Source: a virus
IMG/VR virus record: IMGVR_UViG_3300044736_000098
Span: 1 to 64,000 of that record
DNA length: 64,000 nucleotides
Direction: 5' to 3' (one strand)
In this document: positions 25,176-32,613 of the stretch, piece by piece
Numbering within the stretch: position 1 is the stretch's first letter
How the letters are laid out: each line of letters opens with the position of its first letter
Notes under the pieces: model-generated
Told to the model about the DNA's origin: nothing
Database searches by the model: none
The model's input: the letters and a program-made list of their open reading frames with translations, nothing else
Position numbers and translations under genes: made by a program

Positions 25176-25783
25176 TGGACCAACTCCGCTTTGATTCGGC
25201 GAAACCCGGATGCGGTTTTAGTGAAACTTGTCACCTTGAATTTATGTCCGCGACCAAAAAGAAGTTCTGCTTCGCCCTTGTCAGCAATTGCCAGCGCGTG
25301 TGTTCCGGCAGGAACGGATATTTCAATCATGTGTTTGGAGAATTTTGTCGCTGATTGCTTGCTTGCGGATGTCGAAACAAATGCTTTATCGACGAACGAT
25401 GCCGACTTAGAGTTAGCCCAAGACTCTTCAAGTTTCTCGCTGAGCGAGCGCCCCACGCCGCGATAAACCACAACCGGCCTCGACAACGGCGATTTATTAA
25501 TTGCGTTATCAAGATGCGTCACGAGTTGCGACATTCGACTTGATTTTCGCAAACCCGAATTGATGGTGTGAAATTGCTCGCCAATATATTTTTCAACAGC
25601 AACCGCTTCTTCTGTTGTCAACGAATTAGTTCCGAGTGATTCTTGTCCAAGCATTTTCAGCGCGTCTTTTGTCTGTTGATACGACTCTTGCGTTAGTGGT
25701 CCGCCGATGGCCGCCGCAACCGCACCAATACCGCCGCGAGTCCATTTTCCGTCTTTGTCGCGTAGTTCGGATGCAGCAAACAT
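25172..25783 (-). CDS. ADP-ribosyltransferase (R-S-E class) encoded with head genes
   Basis: 203 residues. The catalytic signature of arginine-type mono-ADP-ribosyltransferases is present: VVVYRGVGRS (R), AFVSTSAS (STS), and KGEAELLFGRG (E-x-E). The N-terminal part is a helical domain. Family members transfer ADP-ribose from NAD to host proteins. Placed between portal and MuF genes, it is probably loaded in the capsid and injected. Targets unknown. Confidence 0.8.
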   Translation of the reverse strand: MFAASELRDKDGKWTRGGIGAVAAAIGGPLTQESYQQTKDALKMLGQESLGTNSLTTEEAVAVEKYIGEQFHTINSGLRKSSRMSQLVTHLDNAINKSPLSRPVVVYRGVGRSLSEKLEESWANSKSASFVDKAFVSTSASKQSATKFSKHMIEISVPAGTHALAIADKGEAELLFGRGHKFKVTSFTKTASGFRRIKAELVH

Positions 25784-25785
25784 CG

Positions 25786-27276
25786 TTAGTCGGTAACCTG
25801 CACATCATCAGCATTCCACGCGAATCTCGTGGGTGTTCCGCTACCCGGCGCGTTAAAGTCCATACCTTGACCGGGAGGCGCTGCAAGCGTCGGCGCTTCG
25901 TCGGCAAGCCGCTGCGCTTCTCTTTCCGGATCGAAAGCCGGCCCGAGGTAGTCGCGCCGCTGCATCTCATCCCACAGCGTTTCGCGCGAAAGATCACCTT
26001 GTGCGCGTGTTGCATTGAGTTGCTGCAGATCGCCGCGCATTGATGCGACGCCGAAGTCTTTGTTCACTTCGATTTCGCCGCCCTTGTCCGCGCCGAGTCC
26101 GATGTACTCGCCCATATACCCGAACGCGCATTCGATTGCGTCCTCAAGGGCACGCGCCATCATGGCAAGCGGGGAGTTCTCTTTCGAGTCGTCGCGAATT
26201 TCTCCAGTGGCGGACTGCGCGCCAGATTTTTTACTCGTGAGCAAATGGAGGCCCATAGCTTCCATTTGCCGCTCAAGATTTTCTAAATCCTTGTCACCAG
26301 AGTCGATCGCGTGGCCCGTGTGCTCGACGTAGGTAAGCTTGGCGTTAGGATTGGTGGTTTGAACAGCTTCGGAAGCGCCGATATTCCATTTGGCGCCCTC
26401 ATCAAATCCTGCAGCAAATAGAACCGGCACGCGCGCAACGTGGAGAATGTTGCGCTGGTCGCTCTGCGACTGCCAATGCGCGACGTTGGTATCCGCAAGT
26501 TTTTCAAGCGGCGGTGAAAACGTCATGAAGCCGGTGCGGTTCGCGTAGAACGGCACGAGCGTGATTTTAGTCAGGCTGTTCGTGCCGTTTGCGTGCGGAA
26601 TCCACTCGTCTCGCTGATCGCCGCTTGCCGACTTCCGGAAAGTTTGCCAAGTGCCGGGTTCGATTACCCGAATCTGCGCGATTTCTTTTTCAAGGTACGG
26701 GCCATCTTCTTCGGTCACGCATTCCGAAATGCGAACCTGAGTCAGCGTCTCAGCGCCATCAACAGTTGTCGATTTCCAACCGATAAGATTTTCGACAGGA
26801 ATATGTTTGAGGTACGGCCGCCACTTCGTCGCAATATAGTCGGCCTTGGTGGCCGGCTGCTTGTCGGCGCGTTGGGGCGGCGGCGGAGCGTCAACCAGAA
26901 TATAACCGCCGCCGACTTGCAAACCGTCATAAAGCAAGTCACGGGCAAAGAGATTCAGATGGCGGCCGGTTAGGTCAATATCTTCCGCGAAGTCCTGCAA
27001 CACTTGCGGCACGTTGTCCGCAAGTTGGATTTCTTTTTGGAAAACCTTGCCGGTCATGTCCTCGACGGTTTTGCCGAACGCATTGAACAGCGTGGACCGC
27101 GCCTTGCGATTGTCGTATGCTGCTTGGGTCTCTGCCGGCTCTTTCGGCAGGTACAACGTGCCGGCCTCGCGCATTGCTTTCGTCCCGCCCATAAGCGTGC
27201 GGGGTAGCTTTGCTGCCGCAATCATCGCGCCTTGCGTCTTGGAAACCGTCGCTACTGATTTGTTCGCGTCGGTCAT
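25786..27276 (-). CDS. Portal protein (DUF4055 type)
   Basis: 496 residues, between terminase and MuF genes. Contains LPKEPAETQAAYDNRKARSTLFNAFGKTVEDMTGKVF and YVEHTGHAIDSGDKDLENLERQMEAMGLHLL, the conserved DUF4055 portal core. Forms the dodecameric DNA channel. ATG overlaps the terminase stop (ATGA). Confidence 0.88.
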   Translation of the reverse strand: MTDANKSVATVSKTQGAMIAAAKLPRTLMGGTKAMREAGTLYLPKEPAETQAAYDNRKARSTLFNAFGKTVEDMTGKVFQKEIQLADNVPQVLQDFAEDIDLTGRHLNLFARDLLYDGLQVGGGYILVDAPPPPQRADKQPATKADYIATKWRPYLKHIPVENLIGWKSTTVDGAETLTQVRISECVTEEDGPYLEKEIAQIRVIEPGTWQTFRKSASGDQRDEWIPHANGTNSLTKITLVPFYANRTGFMTFSPPLEKLADTNVAHWQSQSDQRNILHVARVPVLFAAGFDEGAKWNIGASEAVQTTNPNAKLTYVEHTGHAIDSGDKDLENLERQMEAMGLHLLTSKKSGAQSATGEIRDDSKENSPLAMMARALEDAIECAFGYMGEYIGLGADKGGEIEVNKDFGVASMRGDLQQLNATRAQGDLSRETLWDEMQRRDYLGPAFDPEREAQRLADEAPTLAAPPGQGMDFNAPGSGTPTRFAWNADDVQVTD

Positions 27277-28556
27277 ATAAGAAGCTCCCGCCGTGTCATC
27301 GTGTTCGCACGCCGCACGTTCTCCACGGCGTAGCGCGCCGAATCGATCGTGTGGTTTTTCTTGTCATCAAGGACGTTGGTTATTTCGTCCGTGTGCGGGT
27401 CAATCTTGAACGAGTAGTGTTCGAATTCCTGCGCGACGTGCTTGCAATCCGGATGGATCACAATGTCGTACTGCTTAAGGAATTCAACGCCTTCCTCGAT
27501 TGATCCCGGCCCTTTGAGCGCCGCCTGCATGCGCGAATAGCCGTTGCGCTGCATGTAGGAAATGGTCTCGGGCCTGGCGCTGTCCGAAATGAACGGCACG
27601 CGCTGCCCAAGGGATTGCCAGTTCGGTTCCGCGCGGCGCCGTCCCGCGGTCCACGTCGGGTCGAGCTGGTCGAACAGCGCAGGCGTGCGGTCAATTTCGC
27701 AACCGATCGCCCAAACTTCGCGCCAGAAGTACAGCGTGCGGCCGACAATGAAACAGATCAGGCCGACAGTCGGATCTTGGGAGAAGCCCCAATCCGCGCC
27801 GCCGTAGAGAATGGTTCCGGTCGGCGGCGGTTCGAAGTGTTCAACGCGCCAGTTCTTAAAGACGCGCGCTTGGCTGTTTTTTTCGTACTCGCCGCCCCAC
27901 ACGTGCGCGTACATGTCGCGATCACGGCGGAAGTCGTAGTCCTTGTCCGCCGGCAGCTCGGTTTCGTGAAACCAAGGATTATGCTGCCAGTTCGCCTCAA
28001 CGATGCGCAGGCGAGGTGGGGCTTCCCACTTTTCACCGTCTTTACGCGGACCATTGCCGCGCAGAAAGTCGTCAACCGGATCAGTCGGATTTTTTGGGTT
28101 CCACGAAAACCACAATTCCGAACCTGGTTTTCGCAAGGTAGGTCGAAGGAGTCTAAGGGAGGTTTGCGAAAGCGTCTGCGCTTCCTCTACCCACGCAACG
28201 TCGTAGCCTTCAAGCGACTTGATGCTGTCCGCGGTATGATTCTGCATACCCTGGAAAATGATAAGGCCGCCACCGGGCGTCTTGATTTCCGCCTTTTGAA
28301 CGTCGAACAAGTGTCCAACGCCCAAGGATAAAATCTTACCCTCGATGGTCCGCTTCGCCGACTGCGCAAGTGATTTTTGCACTTCGCGAATACAAACCGC
28401 GTGGGTCGCGCGCTGGCGAACGCACTTGCGTACCAACTTCTCCGCGAAATAATGCGACTTCGCCGACCCGCGTCCGCCATGCGCGCCGATATAGCGGCCT
28501 GTCTGCTCCAGGGGCAGAAAGACACGGGCTAGGCTGGTATCGATAGTGCGCCCCAT
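27273..28556 (-). CDS. Terminase large subunit (PBSX/XtmB-like)
   Basis: 427 residues. ATPase: Walker A GGRGSAKS, Walker B VAWVEEAQ, coupling SWNPKNP. Nuclease: GGADWGFSQDPT and a C-terminal DKKNHTIDSARYA. Motor and nuclease for packaging. ATG at 28556 overlaps the stop of the small subunit (TGATG). Confidence 0.93.
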   Translation of the reverse strand: MGRTIDTSLARVFLPLEQTGRYIGAHGGRGSAKSHYFAEKLVRKCVRQRATHAVCIREVQKSLAQSAKRTIEGKILSLGVGHLFDVQKAEIKTPGGGLIIFQGMQNHTADSIKSLEGYDVAWVEEAQTLSQTSLRLLRPTLRKPGSELWFSWNPKNPTDPVDDFLRGNGPRKDGEKWEAPPRLRIVEANWQHNPWFHETELPADKDYDFRRDRDMYAHVWGGEYEKNSQARVFKNWRVEHFEPPPTGTILYGGADWGFSQDPTVGLICFIVGRTLYFWREVWAIGCEIDRTPALFDQLDPTWTAGRRRAEPNWQSLGQRVPFISDSARPETISYMQRNGYSRMQAALKGPGSIEEGVEFLKQYDIVIHPDCKHVAQEFEHYSFKIDPHTDEITNVLDDKKNHTIDSARYAVENVRRANTMTRRELLI

Positions 28557-29014
28557 CAAGCGTGCGCCACGAGCGGGTCAATAATCGTGACCCGGATTTC
28601 GTCGATCTGCTCGGCGGGCGGCGCGTCTTGCTTGCCAGCCTTACCCGGCTTGCCGCCCACCACGCCCAGTTCTTCGGCGATCTGGCGAAACACGGCGCGC
28701 GCTTCGGCCGGCTGGTTATTGTTTTCGTATCGTTCGGCCTGGCGGCTCAGCACGATCAAACGGGCGCGCTGTTCTGCAAACGGCGCCGCTGTGGGATCAA
28801 GCAGGATGCGTTCCCTCTCGCCCTGGAAAAGCGAATAAAGATCCGGCGCAATGACGGCCAAGCGCGGGTCGGTCGCGCGCACGTCATCTTCGTGGCATGC
28901 CGTATCCCGGAAACGCGCCGCGAACGCGATCGCGATATCCTTGGGCGTCTCGAAAGCCGCCAGCCGGCGCACGATGAATTCTTTCTGCTCTTGAGTGTGC
29001 GCGTTACGTGCCAT
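28556..29014 (-). CDS. Terminase small subunit (DUF2280-like)
   Basis: 152 residues from ATG at 29014. Contains MARNAHTQEQKEFIVRRLAAFETPKDIAIAF, a DUF2280-type DNA-binding helix region, and QAERYENNNQPAEARAVFRQIAEELG. Recognises the packaging site, which probably lies in the noncoding DNA just upstream. The ribosome site is poor, so coupling to a short upstream frame ending at 29019 is possible. Confidence 0.8.
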   Translation of the reverse strand: MARNAHTQEQKEFIVRRLAAFETPKDIAIAFAARFRDTACHEDDVRATDPRLAVIAPDLYSLFQGERERILLDPTAAPFAEQRARLIVLSRQAERYENNNQPAEARAVFRQIAEELGVVGGKPGKAGKQDAPPAEQIDEIRVTIIDPLVAHA

Positions 29015-29399
29015 AAGACTACAGGGCGTCCCGCCCCGCCCTTCCGCGCTCCGCAAGCAGCCTCGTTAGATTGGAAAACGCGGCGTCCGGGGCACGGTCC
29101 CGAAGTGAGCCGCCCGAATGCTTTTGCAAGCCGGGCCGCGCGCGTATCCGGAGCACCTGCAAAGGTGACAGGCAGCACACGGGCTTACTGGCCAGCGCCC
29201 GCTCCGAATCAATAGCCCGCCGGGGACCGATCTGGCCAAGTCCGGCGGGTGTTAAATGATTGCCCCGGTTTTGTCCCGTCCTGCGCGGCGATCAACCCGC
29301 GTGGTGTCGGTTTTGTCCGTGGCTCGGAGCAACGGAGATACCGCCTCCAAATGCCGGTAGCGTGCGGTTCATGACACCGCAGAGGCGTTCCGACGTACC
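29015..29399 (-). other. Noncoding region upstream of terminase (possible packaging or leader region)
   Basis: No convincing gene is seen. A 53-codon minus-strand frame (29019-29180) ends four bases before the terminase ATG but has no homolog I recognise. The DNA is rich in inverted repeats: CACCT-TTGC-AGGTG, CGGGC/GCCCG, and CCCGCCGG/CCGGCGGG. There are also two copies of GGACAAAACCG. A cos/pac site for the small terminase would be expected here. Confidence 0.35.
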
Positions 29400-29476
29400 T
29401 GGTAGCAGGGACCGGATTCGAACCGGCGACCTCGTGGTTATGAGCCACGCGAGCTAGGCCACTGCTCCACCCTGCA
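29400..29476 (-). tRNA. tRNA-fMet(CAT), initiator type
   Basis: 77 nt including encoded CCA. Acceptor TGCAGGG/CCCTGCT leaves bases 1 and 72 unpaired (U-U), the key initiator feature. D-stem GAGC/GCTC keeps A11-U24. The anticodon arm is CGTGG-CTCATAA-CCACG, the T-arm GCCGG-TTCGAAT-CCGGT, and the discriminator A. It aligns base for base in length with bacterial initiator tRNA. One of the three stem G-C pairs is U29-A41. No tRNA-specific promoter is clear. Confidence 0.93.
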
Positions 29477-29480
29477 AACT

Positions 29481-29562
29481 TGTCGTCCGGCGCCGCTGCT
29501 ACTAGCGCAGCGCCCTATGTGACTTACTTGGCGGCGTGGCTGTCAGGCGGCGCCGGACGATT
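29481..29562. repeat. 14-bp perfect inverted repeat beside the tRNA
   Basis: Arms TCGTCCGGCGCCGC (29481-29494) and its complement (29549-29562) enclose 54 bp, which contain a smaller hairpin GCTGC-TACTAGC-GCAGC. It lies between the tRNA and a terminator. Could be an RNA structure, a processing signal or part of the packaging site. Confidence 0.7.
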
Positions 29563-29608
29563 TGAAAAATAACCCCGCTGAGGCGCTTCAATGAGAGGCG
29601 TGCGGGGT
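29562..29608 (-). terminator. Intrinsic terminator
   Basis: On the minus strand ACCCCGC...GCGGGGT (7-bp stem with an inner GGCG/CGCC helix) is followed by TATTTTTC. It would end transcripts from the 31625-29735 operon and from the promoter at 29677-29705. Confidence 0.7.
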
Positions 29609-29670
29609 GTTGTTTTATGCGGAAAGTCAGCGAACGGTTACATGGTGTGATCCTGAGACTTTCTCACGGC
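29562..29670 (-). ncRNA. Candidate small RNA (~105 nt)
   Basis: A strong promoter (29677-29705) and an intrinsic terminator (29562-29608) bracket about 105 nt with no ORF beyond an AUG-UAA. The terminator hairpin forms its 3' end. A stand-alone unit like this between a gene end and a tRNA fits a phage sRNA. Confidence 0.45.
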
Positions 29671-29676
29671 TCGCAG

Positions 29677-29705
29677 AATGTATCATTCGCTGCCCCGTTT
29701 GTCAA
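29677..29705 (-). promoter_or_regulatory. Strong sigma-70-like promoter
   Basis: -35 TTGACA (29705-29700), 17-nt spacer, -10 TACATT (29682-29677) on the minus strand. It is not of the dispersed family, because its spacer lacks TTTGCAAA. Directed toward the terminator and tRNA. Confidence 0.6.
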
Positions 29706-29734
29706 CAGTCGACAAAATCGCCGGAAGTTGACAG

Positions 29735-30139
29735 TTAGGCGGGCGTCCGGAGTTCGAGCGCGTACCGCATACCCTCGCGAATCGTCTCGACCTTTTCCAA
29801 GTCGACCGTCTTAGCGCCGGCTTCGCGCTGATCCGCCAGCCACAGGCCGATCAGAAATTCCTCGTCGAAACCGTTGACCGCTTCCGGGTCGACTGGTTCG
29901 GACTCGACCTTGGGTGCATCCGCCAGGTATTCTTCCGGCGGCGGCAGAAACACGCATTCCGTGCCTTTGATCGTGGCCAGGGCGAGAATCATGCCGTTGG
30001 CGTAACCGTACATATACGGATTCACGTTGAAGTTGCCGGGGGTCGATTGAATCGCCACCATATTTTCCAAGTCCGTGATCGCCTTGGTGGCTCGCTGTGT
30101 CTCTGCCGAAGTATGATACGGCTGTCTCTTGGTGCTCAC
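29735..30139 (-). CDS. Hypothetical protein (134 aa)
   Basis: GTG at 30139 overlaps the previous stop (GTGA); longer upstream frames are rejected. Contains TSAETQRATKAITDLENMVAIQSTPGNF and an acidic middle, then GLWLADQREAG. No known domain. Last gene of the middle minus-strand operon. Confidence 0.6.
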   Translation of the reverse strand: MSTKRQPYHTSAETQRATKAITDLENMVAIQSTPGNFNVNPYMYGYANGMILALATIKGTECVFLPPPEEYLADAPKVESEPVDPEAVNGFDEEFLIGLWLADQREAGAKTVDLEKVETIREGMRYALELRTPA

Positions 30140-30630
30140 TTCGTTTCCTTCCGTGGGTTGAATTGCCAGTCTCTCCGCATCCCCCTGGGCACGTTGCCCC
30201 GCAGAGCTGCGAAATGTTTCAGCGCCGTGGCCAGGTGCTCCCGCGCCGTGCCCTTGCGCCACCGATTCGACGCGTCAATGTCCATGAGCGACGTTTCCGC
30301 GTAGAGTACCGCGTCAGCCACCCGCAAATAAATCGTATCGCGTAAGTCCGATCGCCACTGCCTCTGCACCGTGGTCAACGTGACCCGCGTAGCCGCATGA
30401 TCGTCCGCAGCGTCGGCGCGGAGCGCAAGGGGGATATCTAGATCCGGGTCGCGCACGACGGGTTGGCCTGCGGCCATCTTGAACGCGGCAAGAATTTCGT
30501 CCGCCGCCTGGTACTCGAACATATCCATGTATGGGCGAAGGCGCGCGAGCGGCGCCGTGGACATGCGCGATCCGGCGCGAACTACTGTGCGAATCTTATT
30601 GGAGCGGGGAGGGGAGGGACGGCGTTTCAC
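30136..30630 (-). CDS. Hypothetical protein (164 aa)
   Basis: GTG at 30630 overlaps the stop of the upstream frame ending 30627 (GTGA). Helical, Arg-rich, with AADEILAAFKMAAG and RVADAVLYAETSLMDIDASNRWRKG. No family recognised. Confidence 0.6.
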   Translation of the reverse strand: MKRRPSPPRSNKIRTVVRAGSRMSTAPLARLRPYMDMFEYQAADEILAAFKMAAGQPVVRDPDLDIPLALRADAADDHAATRVTLTTVQRQWRSDLRDTIYLRVADAVLYAETSLMDIDASNRWRKGTAREHLATALKHFAALRGNVPRGMRRDWQFNPRKETK

Positions 30631-30859
30631 AGTCTTTTGCAGCCCGGTCCACGAGGACAGCGCGCGTTGCGCCAGTCACACTTACAGGGCGGCGCCCCGC
30701 GCCACGCGTCTCGGAGGGACTCGCCCAAGTCCCCATCAACTGCGCAACGGTATGCGTTGGCGTCCCGGCATAGACGCCCGCCGTGGTCACGTCGAAGGCA
30801 TGTGCCTTTTCGCGCAGTTCCGCCGCGCGCTCGTGGCCGCTGTCCGCCAATGCGTGCAT
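30596..30859 (-). CDS. Overlapping hypothetical ORF (87 aa)
   Basis: ATG at 30859 opens a frame with good codon use in its first half (HALADSGHERAAELREKAHAFDVTTAGVYAG), nested in a different frame of the gene 30627-31130. Either it is a real overlapping gene or it marks a frameshift in that gene. Confidence 0.4.
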   Translation of the reverse strand: MHALADSGHERAAELREKAHAFDVTTAGVYAGTPTHTVAQLMGTWASPSETRGAGRRPVSVTGATRAVLVDRAAKDCETPSLPSPLQ

Positions 30860-31130
30860 TTGAATCGAAAGCGTAATGAATACGCAACCCGAGCACGTAC
30901 AATTCGAAATCGTGCGTTCCCTGCGTGTGGTCCCACTTGAACCACTGCGGCGAGAAGCCGACCGACAGTTTGTTGGAAAAACTTCTGCCGTCTCCGACGA
31001 ACGAGTCGGGGAACGTGGTTTCCCAACAAACGCGAAAAAGACAATAGCTGTACCATGCGCGGCGATACCGACGGCTCGGTGTGCGCCAGCGGAAATTAGC
31101 GCCCGCGCGCCGTGTTGCTTCAAGCGCCAT
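30627..31130 (-). CDS. Hypothetical protein (167 aa), frame partly uncertain
   Basis: ATG at 31130. The first ~95 residues look well conserved in style (FSNKLSVGFSPQWFKWDHTQG and HDFELYVLGLRIHY). The middle is Arg-rich and may be out of frame. The end (CKCDWRNARCPRGPGCKRL) looks protein-like again, and its stop couples to the next start. This could be two small genes plus the nested ORF, instead of one protein. Confidence 0.5.
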   Translation of the reverse strand: MALEATRRAGANFRWRTPSRRYRRAWYSYCLFRVCWETTFPDSFVGDGRSFSNKLSVGFSPQWFKWDHTQGTHDFELYVLGLRIHYAFDSNARIGGQRPRARGGTARKGTCLRRDHGGRLCRDANAYRCAVDGDLGESLRDAWRGAPPCKCDWRNARCPRGPGCKRL

Positions 31131-31386
31131 GGAGAAACTCCGCACGCCGTGCCGCCACGGACTTAGCCGGTTTGCTCCCGTAATCAATGCCAACGTAGCG
31201 CGGCCCCTTAGGAGGCAACCCGTCGACCAAATTGCTACGCACGCCCCATCCCAACCCGGCGTCCAGCTCGTAGCGCTCCGCCTTCGCTTTGCCTTTCCAG
31301 AACGCGTTGATGTGGTCGGCGAGCAGCCCGGCGCCGTACTTGGAGAAAAAATCAGTTTTGGGCGGGAAGGGGGACTTTTTCATCAT
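31120..31386 (-). CDS. Hypothetical protein (88 aa)
   Basis: ATG at 31386 overlaps the previous stop. Contains DFFSKYGAGLLADHINAFW and PRYVGIDYGSKPAKS. No known family. Part of a coupled run of small genes. Confidence 0.6.
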   Translation of the reverse strand: MMKKSPFPPKTDFFSKYGAGLLADHINAFWKGKAKAERYELDAGLGWGVRSNLVDGLPPKGPRYVGIDYGSKPAKSVAARRAEFLHGA

Positions 31387-31625
31387 GCCACCACTCGCTG
31401 CGTGGTGGTGACTTCAACAAGGACGCCACCCCACGCGTACCAGCGCGTTTCTTCGCCGTAGATAGTGGAAACCGTTGTTTTTATGTCAGCCCCACCGTTC
31501 CAGAGCATTGCGTCGAGCAGTAGTTGCTCAAGAGTCGACTTGCCTACGCCTTGTGAACCTTCAATGGTCACACGAATGATGCGGGGTTGCGGCGGGTGGT
31601 ACTGTACGGGTTTCACTTGCTGCAT
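31383..31625 (-). CDS. Mini P-loop protein (80 aa)
   Basis: Carries a full Walker A motif GSQGVGKST near residue 25 after a beta strand (IIRVTIEG), followed by an Leu-rich helix. The protein ends before any Walker B. It is far shorter than normal P-loop kinases, so it may bind nucleotide only or act with a partner. A ribosome site AAGGAA precedes the ATG. Confidence 0.6.
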   Translation of the reverse strand: MQQVKPVQYHPPQPRIIRVTIEGSQGVGKSTLEQLLLDAMLWNGGADIKTTVSTIYGEETRWYAWGGVLVEVTTTQRVVA

Positions 31626-31645
31626 TTCCTTGTGTCGGGGTGCAG

Positions 31646-31672
31646 CATGTAGGCAAATTTGTAAAAAGTCAA
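31646..31672 (-). promoter_or_regulatory. Dispersed-family promoter, leader type
   Basis: -35 TTGACT (31672-31667), 15-nt spacer with TTTTACAAATTTG, -10 TACATG (31651-31646). Short leader with AAGGAA before the mini P-loop gene. Confidence 0.6.
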
Positions 31673-31690
31673 CAGAAATCTAGCGTCCTA

Positions 31691-31822
31691 TCAAAAGGGA
31701 CGGCACACATGCGTCGTCTCGTTATAGTATCCGGTACAAAACCCGTGACTCTCTGCTTTCCCAAAAATATAACCGAACACCGCCCCGCATAGCGTGAAAA
31801 CAATTGCCGCATAGATCGTCAC
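31691..31822 (-). CDS. Small membrane protein (43 aa)
   Basis: GTG overlaps the upstream stop (GTGA). One N-terminal span (TIYAAIVFTLCGAVFGYIFG) and a short tail with cysteines. Supported by coupling and topology. Confidence 0.5.
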   Translation of the reverse strand: MTIYAAIVFTLCGAVFGYIFGKAESHGFCTGYYNETTHVCRPF

Positions 31823-31992
31823 GTCTCATCCTCCACCTGTTCGCGCGGAAAGAACGGGTCGCGCGCCTCGTAAATCTGGCGCATGGCGCAACAGTAGCCG
31901 AAGCTCGCGTGGCAGCGATCGAGCAACCGTTGCGCTTCGACCGCTATTGCGTAGTCCACGGCTTTCTTAAGTTGGGCAGTATCAAATTGCAT
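31819..31992 (-). CDS. Small hypothetical protein (57 aa)
   Basis: ATG at 31992 opens a helical, charged frame (LKKAVDYAIAVEAQRLLDRCHAS), ending in an acidic tail. It is coupled to the next ORF by GTGA. No family recognised. Confidence 0.55.
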   Translation of the reverse strand: MQFDTAQLKKAVDYAIAVEAQRLLDRCHASFGYCCAMRQIYEARDPFFPREQVEDET

Positions 31993-32032
31993 TTAGCGTA
32001 TCTCGTTTATCATTTTAGTCGATCACGCGTCT

Positions 32033-32332
32033 CTAATGATCCGCCAGCGGTCGCGGTGTTGACTGGCCGGGGCAGTTCGCTAGGGTGCAGTAGGCGTAAC
32101 GATCACGTAGTCCACATGTCCCGCACACCGAACCCGGACGACCGCCACCCTTTCCGATCCGTCCCGGCGCCAAGCGTTCGACTGCTTCCCAAAACACAAG
32201 AGCGGCGGCATCGTTCGTTGTGAAACCCGGCAGCCGCTCAATTGCACCCGTCGATATGTCAATGGAAACGACATTGCCGAACGTCATCCTGGAAGCACGC
32301 AAAGGTCCATCTAACATCTTTCCAGTAATCAC
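32033..32332 (-). CDS. Hypothetical protein (99 aa) with C-terminal Cys cluster
   Basis: GTG at 32332 overlaps the previous stop. Contains MLDGPLRASRMTFGNVVSID and a Cys cluster CGTCGLRDRYAYCTLANC, possibly a zinc site. Function unknown. Confidence 0.55.
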   Translation of the reverse strand: MITGKMLDGPLRASRMTFGNVVSIDISTGAIERLPGFTTNDAAALVFWEAVERLAPGRIGKGGGRPGSVCGTCGLRDRYAYCTLANCPGQSTPRPLADH

Positions 32333-32613
32333 GTCACCACCTCCGCCGCTGCATCCGCCAAAATTCTGTAGCAATACTGCTTGCTAACCCCACACAATAC
32401 CGCAATCCGCTCCACCACGATACCCTGTGCCGCCAGTCCGCGCACCATCCTCGGTGTGTCCGAGGTGGCGGTGCGGGCCTTCCTGGGGCGGGTGGGGCGT
32501 GCCTTTCTCAAGACGCCGTAGACGTAGCCGAGAGAAACGGGGAGGGCGTCCGCGATTTGCTGTGCGTCGTTGCCGGCGTCGTGGGCGGCGAGGATGGCGG
32601 CGGTGTGGTTCAT
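32329..32613 (-). CDS. Helix-turn-helix DNA-binding protein (94 aa)
   Basis: Two helix-turn-helix-like units: AAHDAGNDAQQIADALPVSLGYVYGVL and GIVVERIAVLCGVSKQYCYRIL. Likely binds DNA; could regulate the middle operon or the dispersed promoters. ATG at 32613 overlaps the previous stop. Confidence 0.65.
   Translation of the reverse strand: MNHTAAILAAHDAGNDAQQIADALPVSLGYVYGVLRKARPTRPRKARTATSDTPRMVRGLAAQGIVVERIAVLCGVSKQYCYRILADAAAEVVT

Noticed and set aside
29019-29180. 53-codon ORF upstream of terminase
   Set aside because: It ends four bases before the terminase ATG, but it is Arg-rich, has no family, and lies in hairpin-rich DNA, so it was not listed as a gene.
28562-29215. Plus-strand ORF (217 aa) over terminase
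   Set aside because: It is opposite to the well-supported small terminase gene and reads as a shadow.
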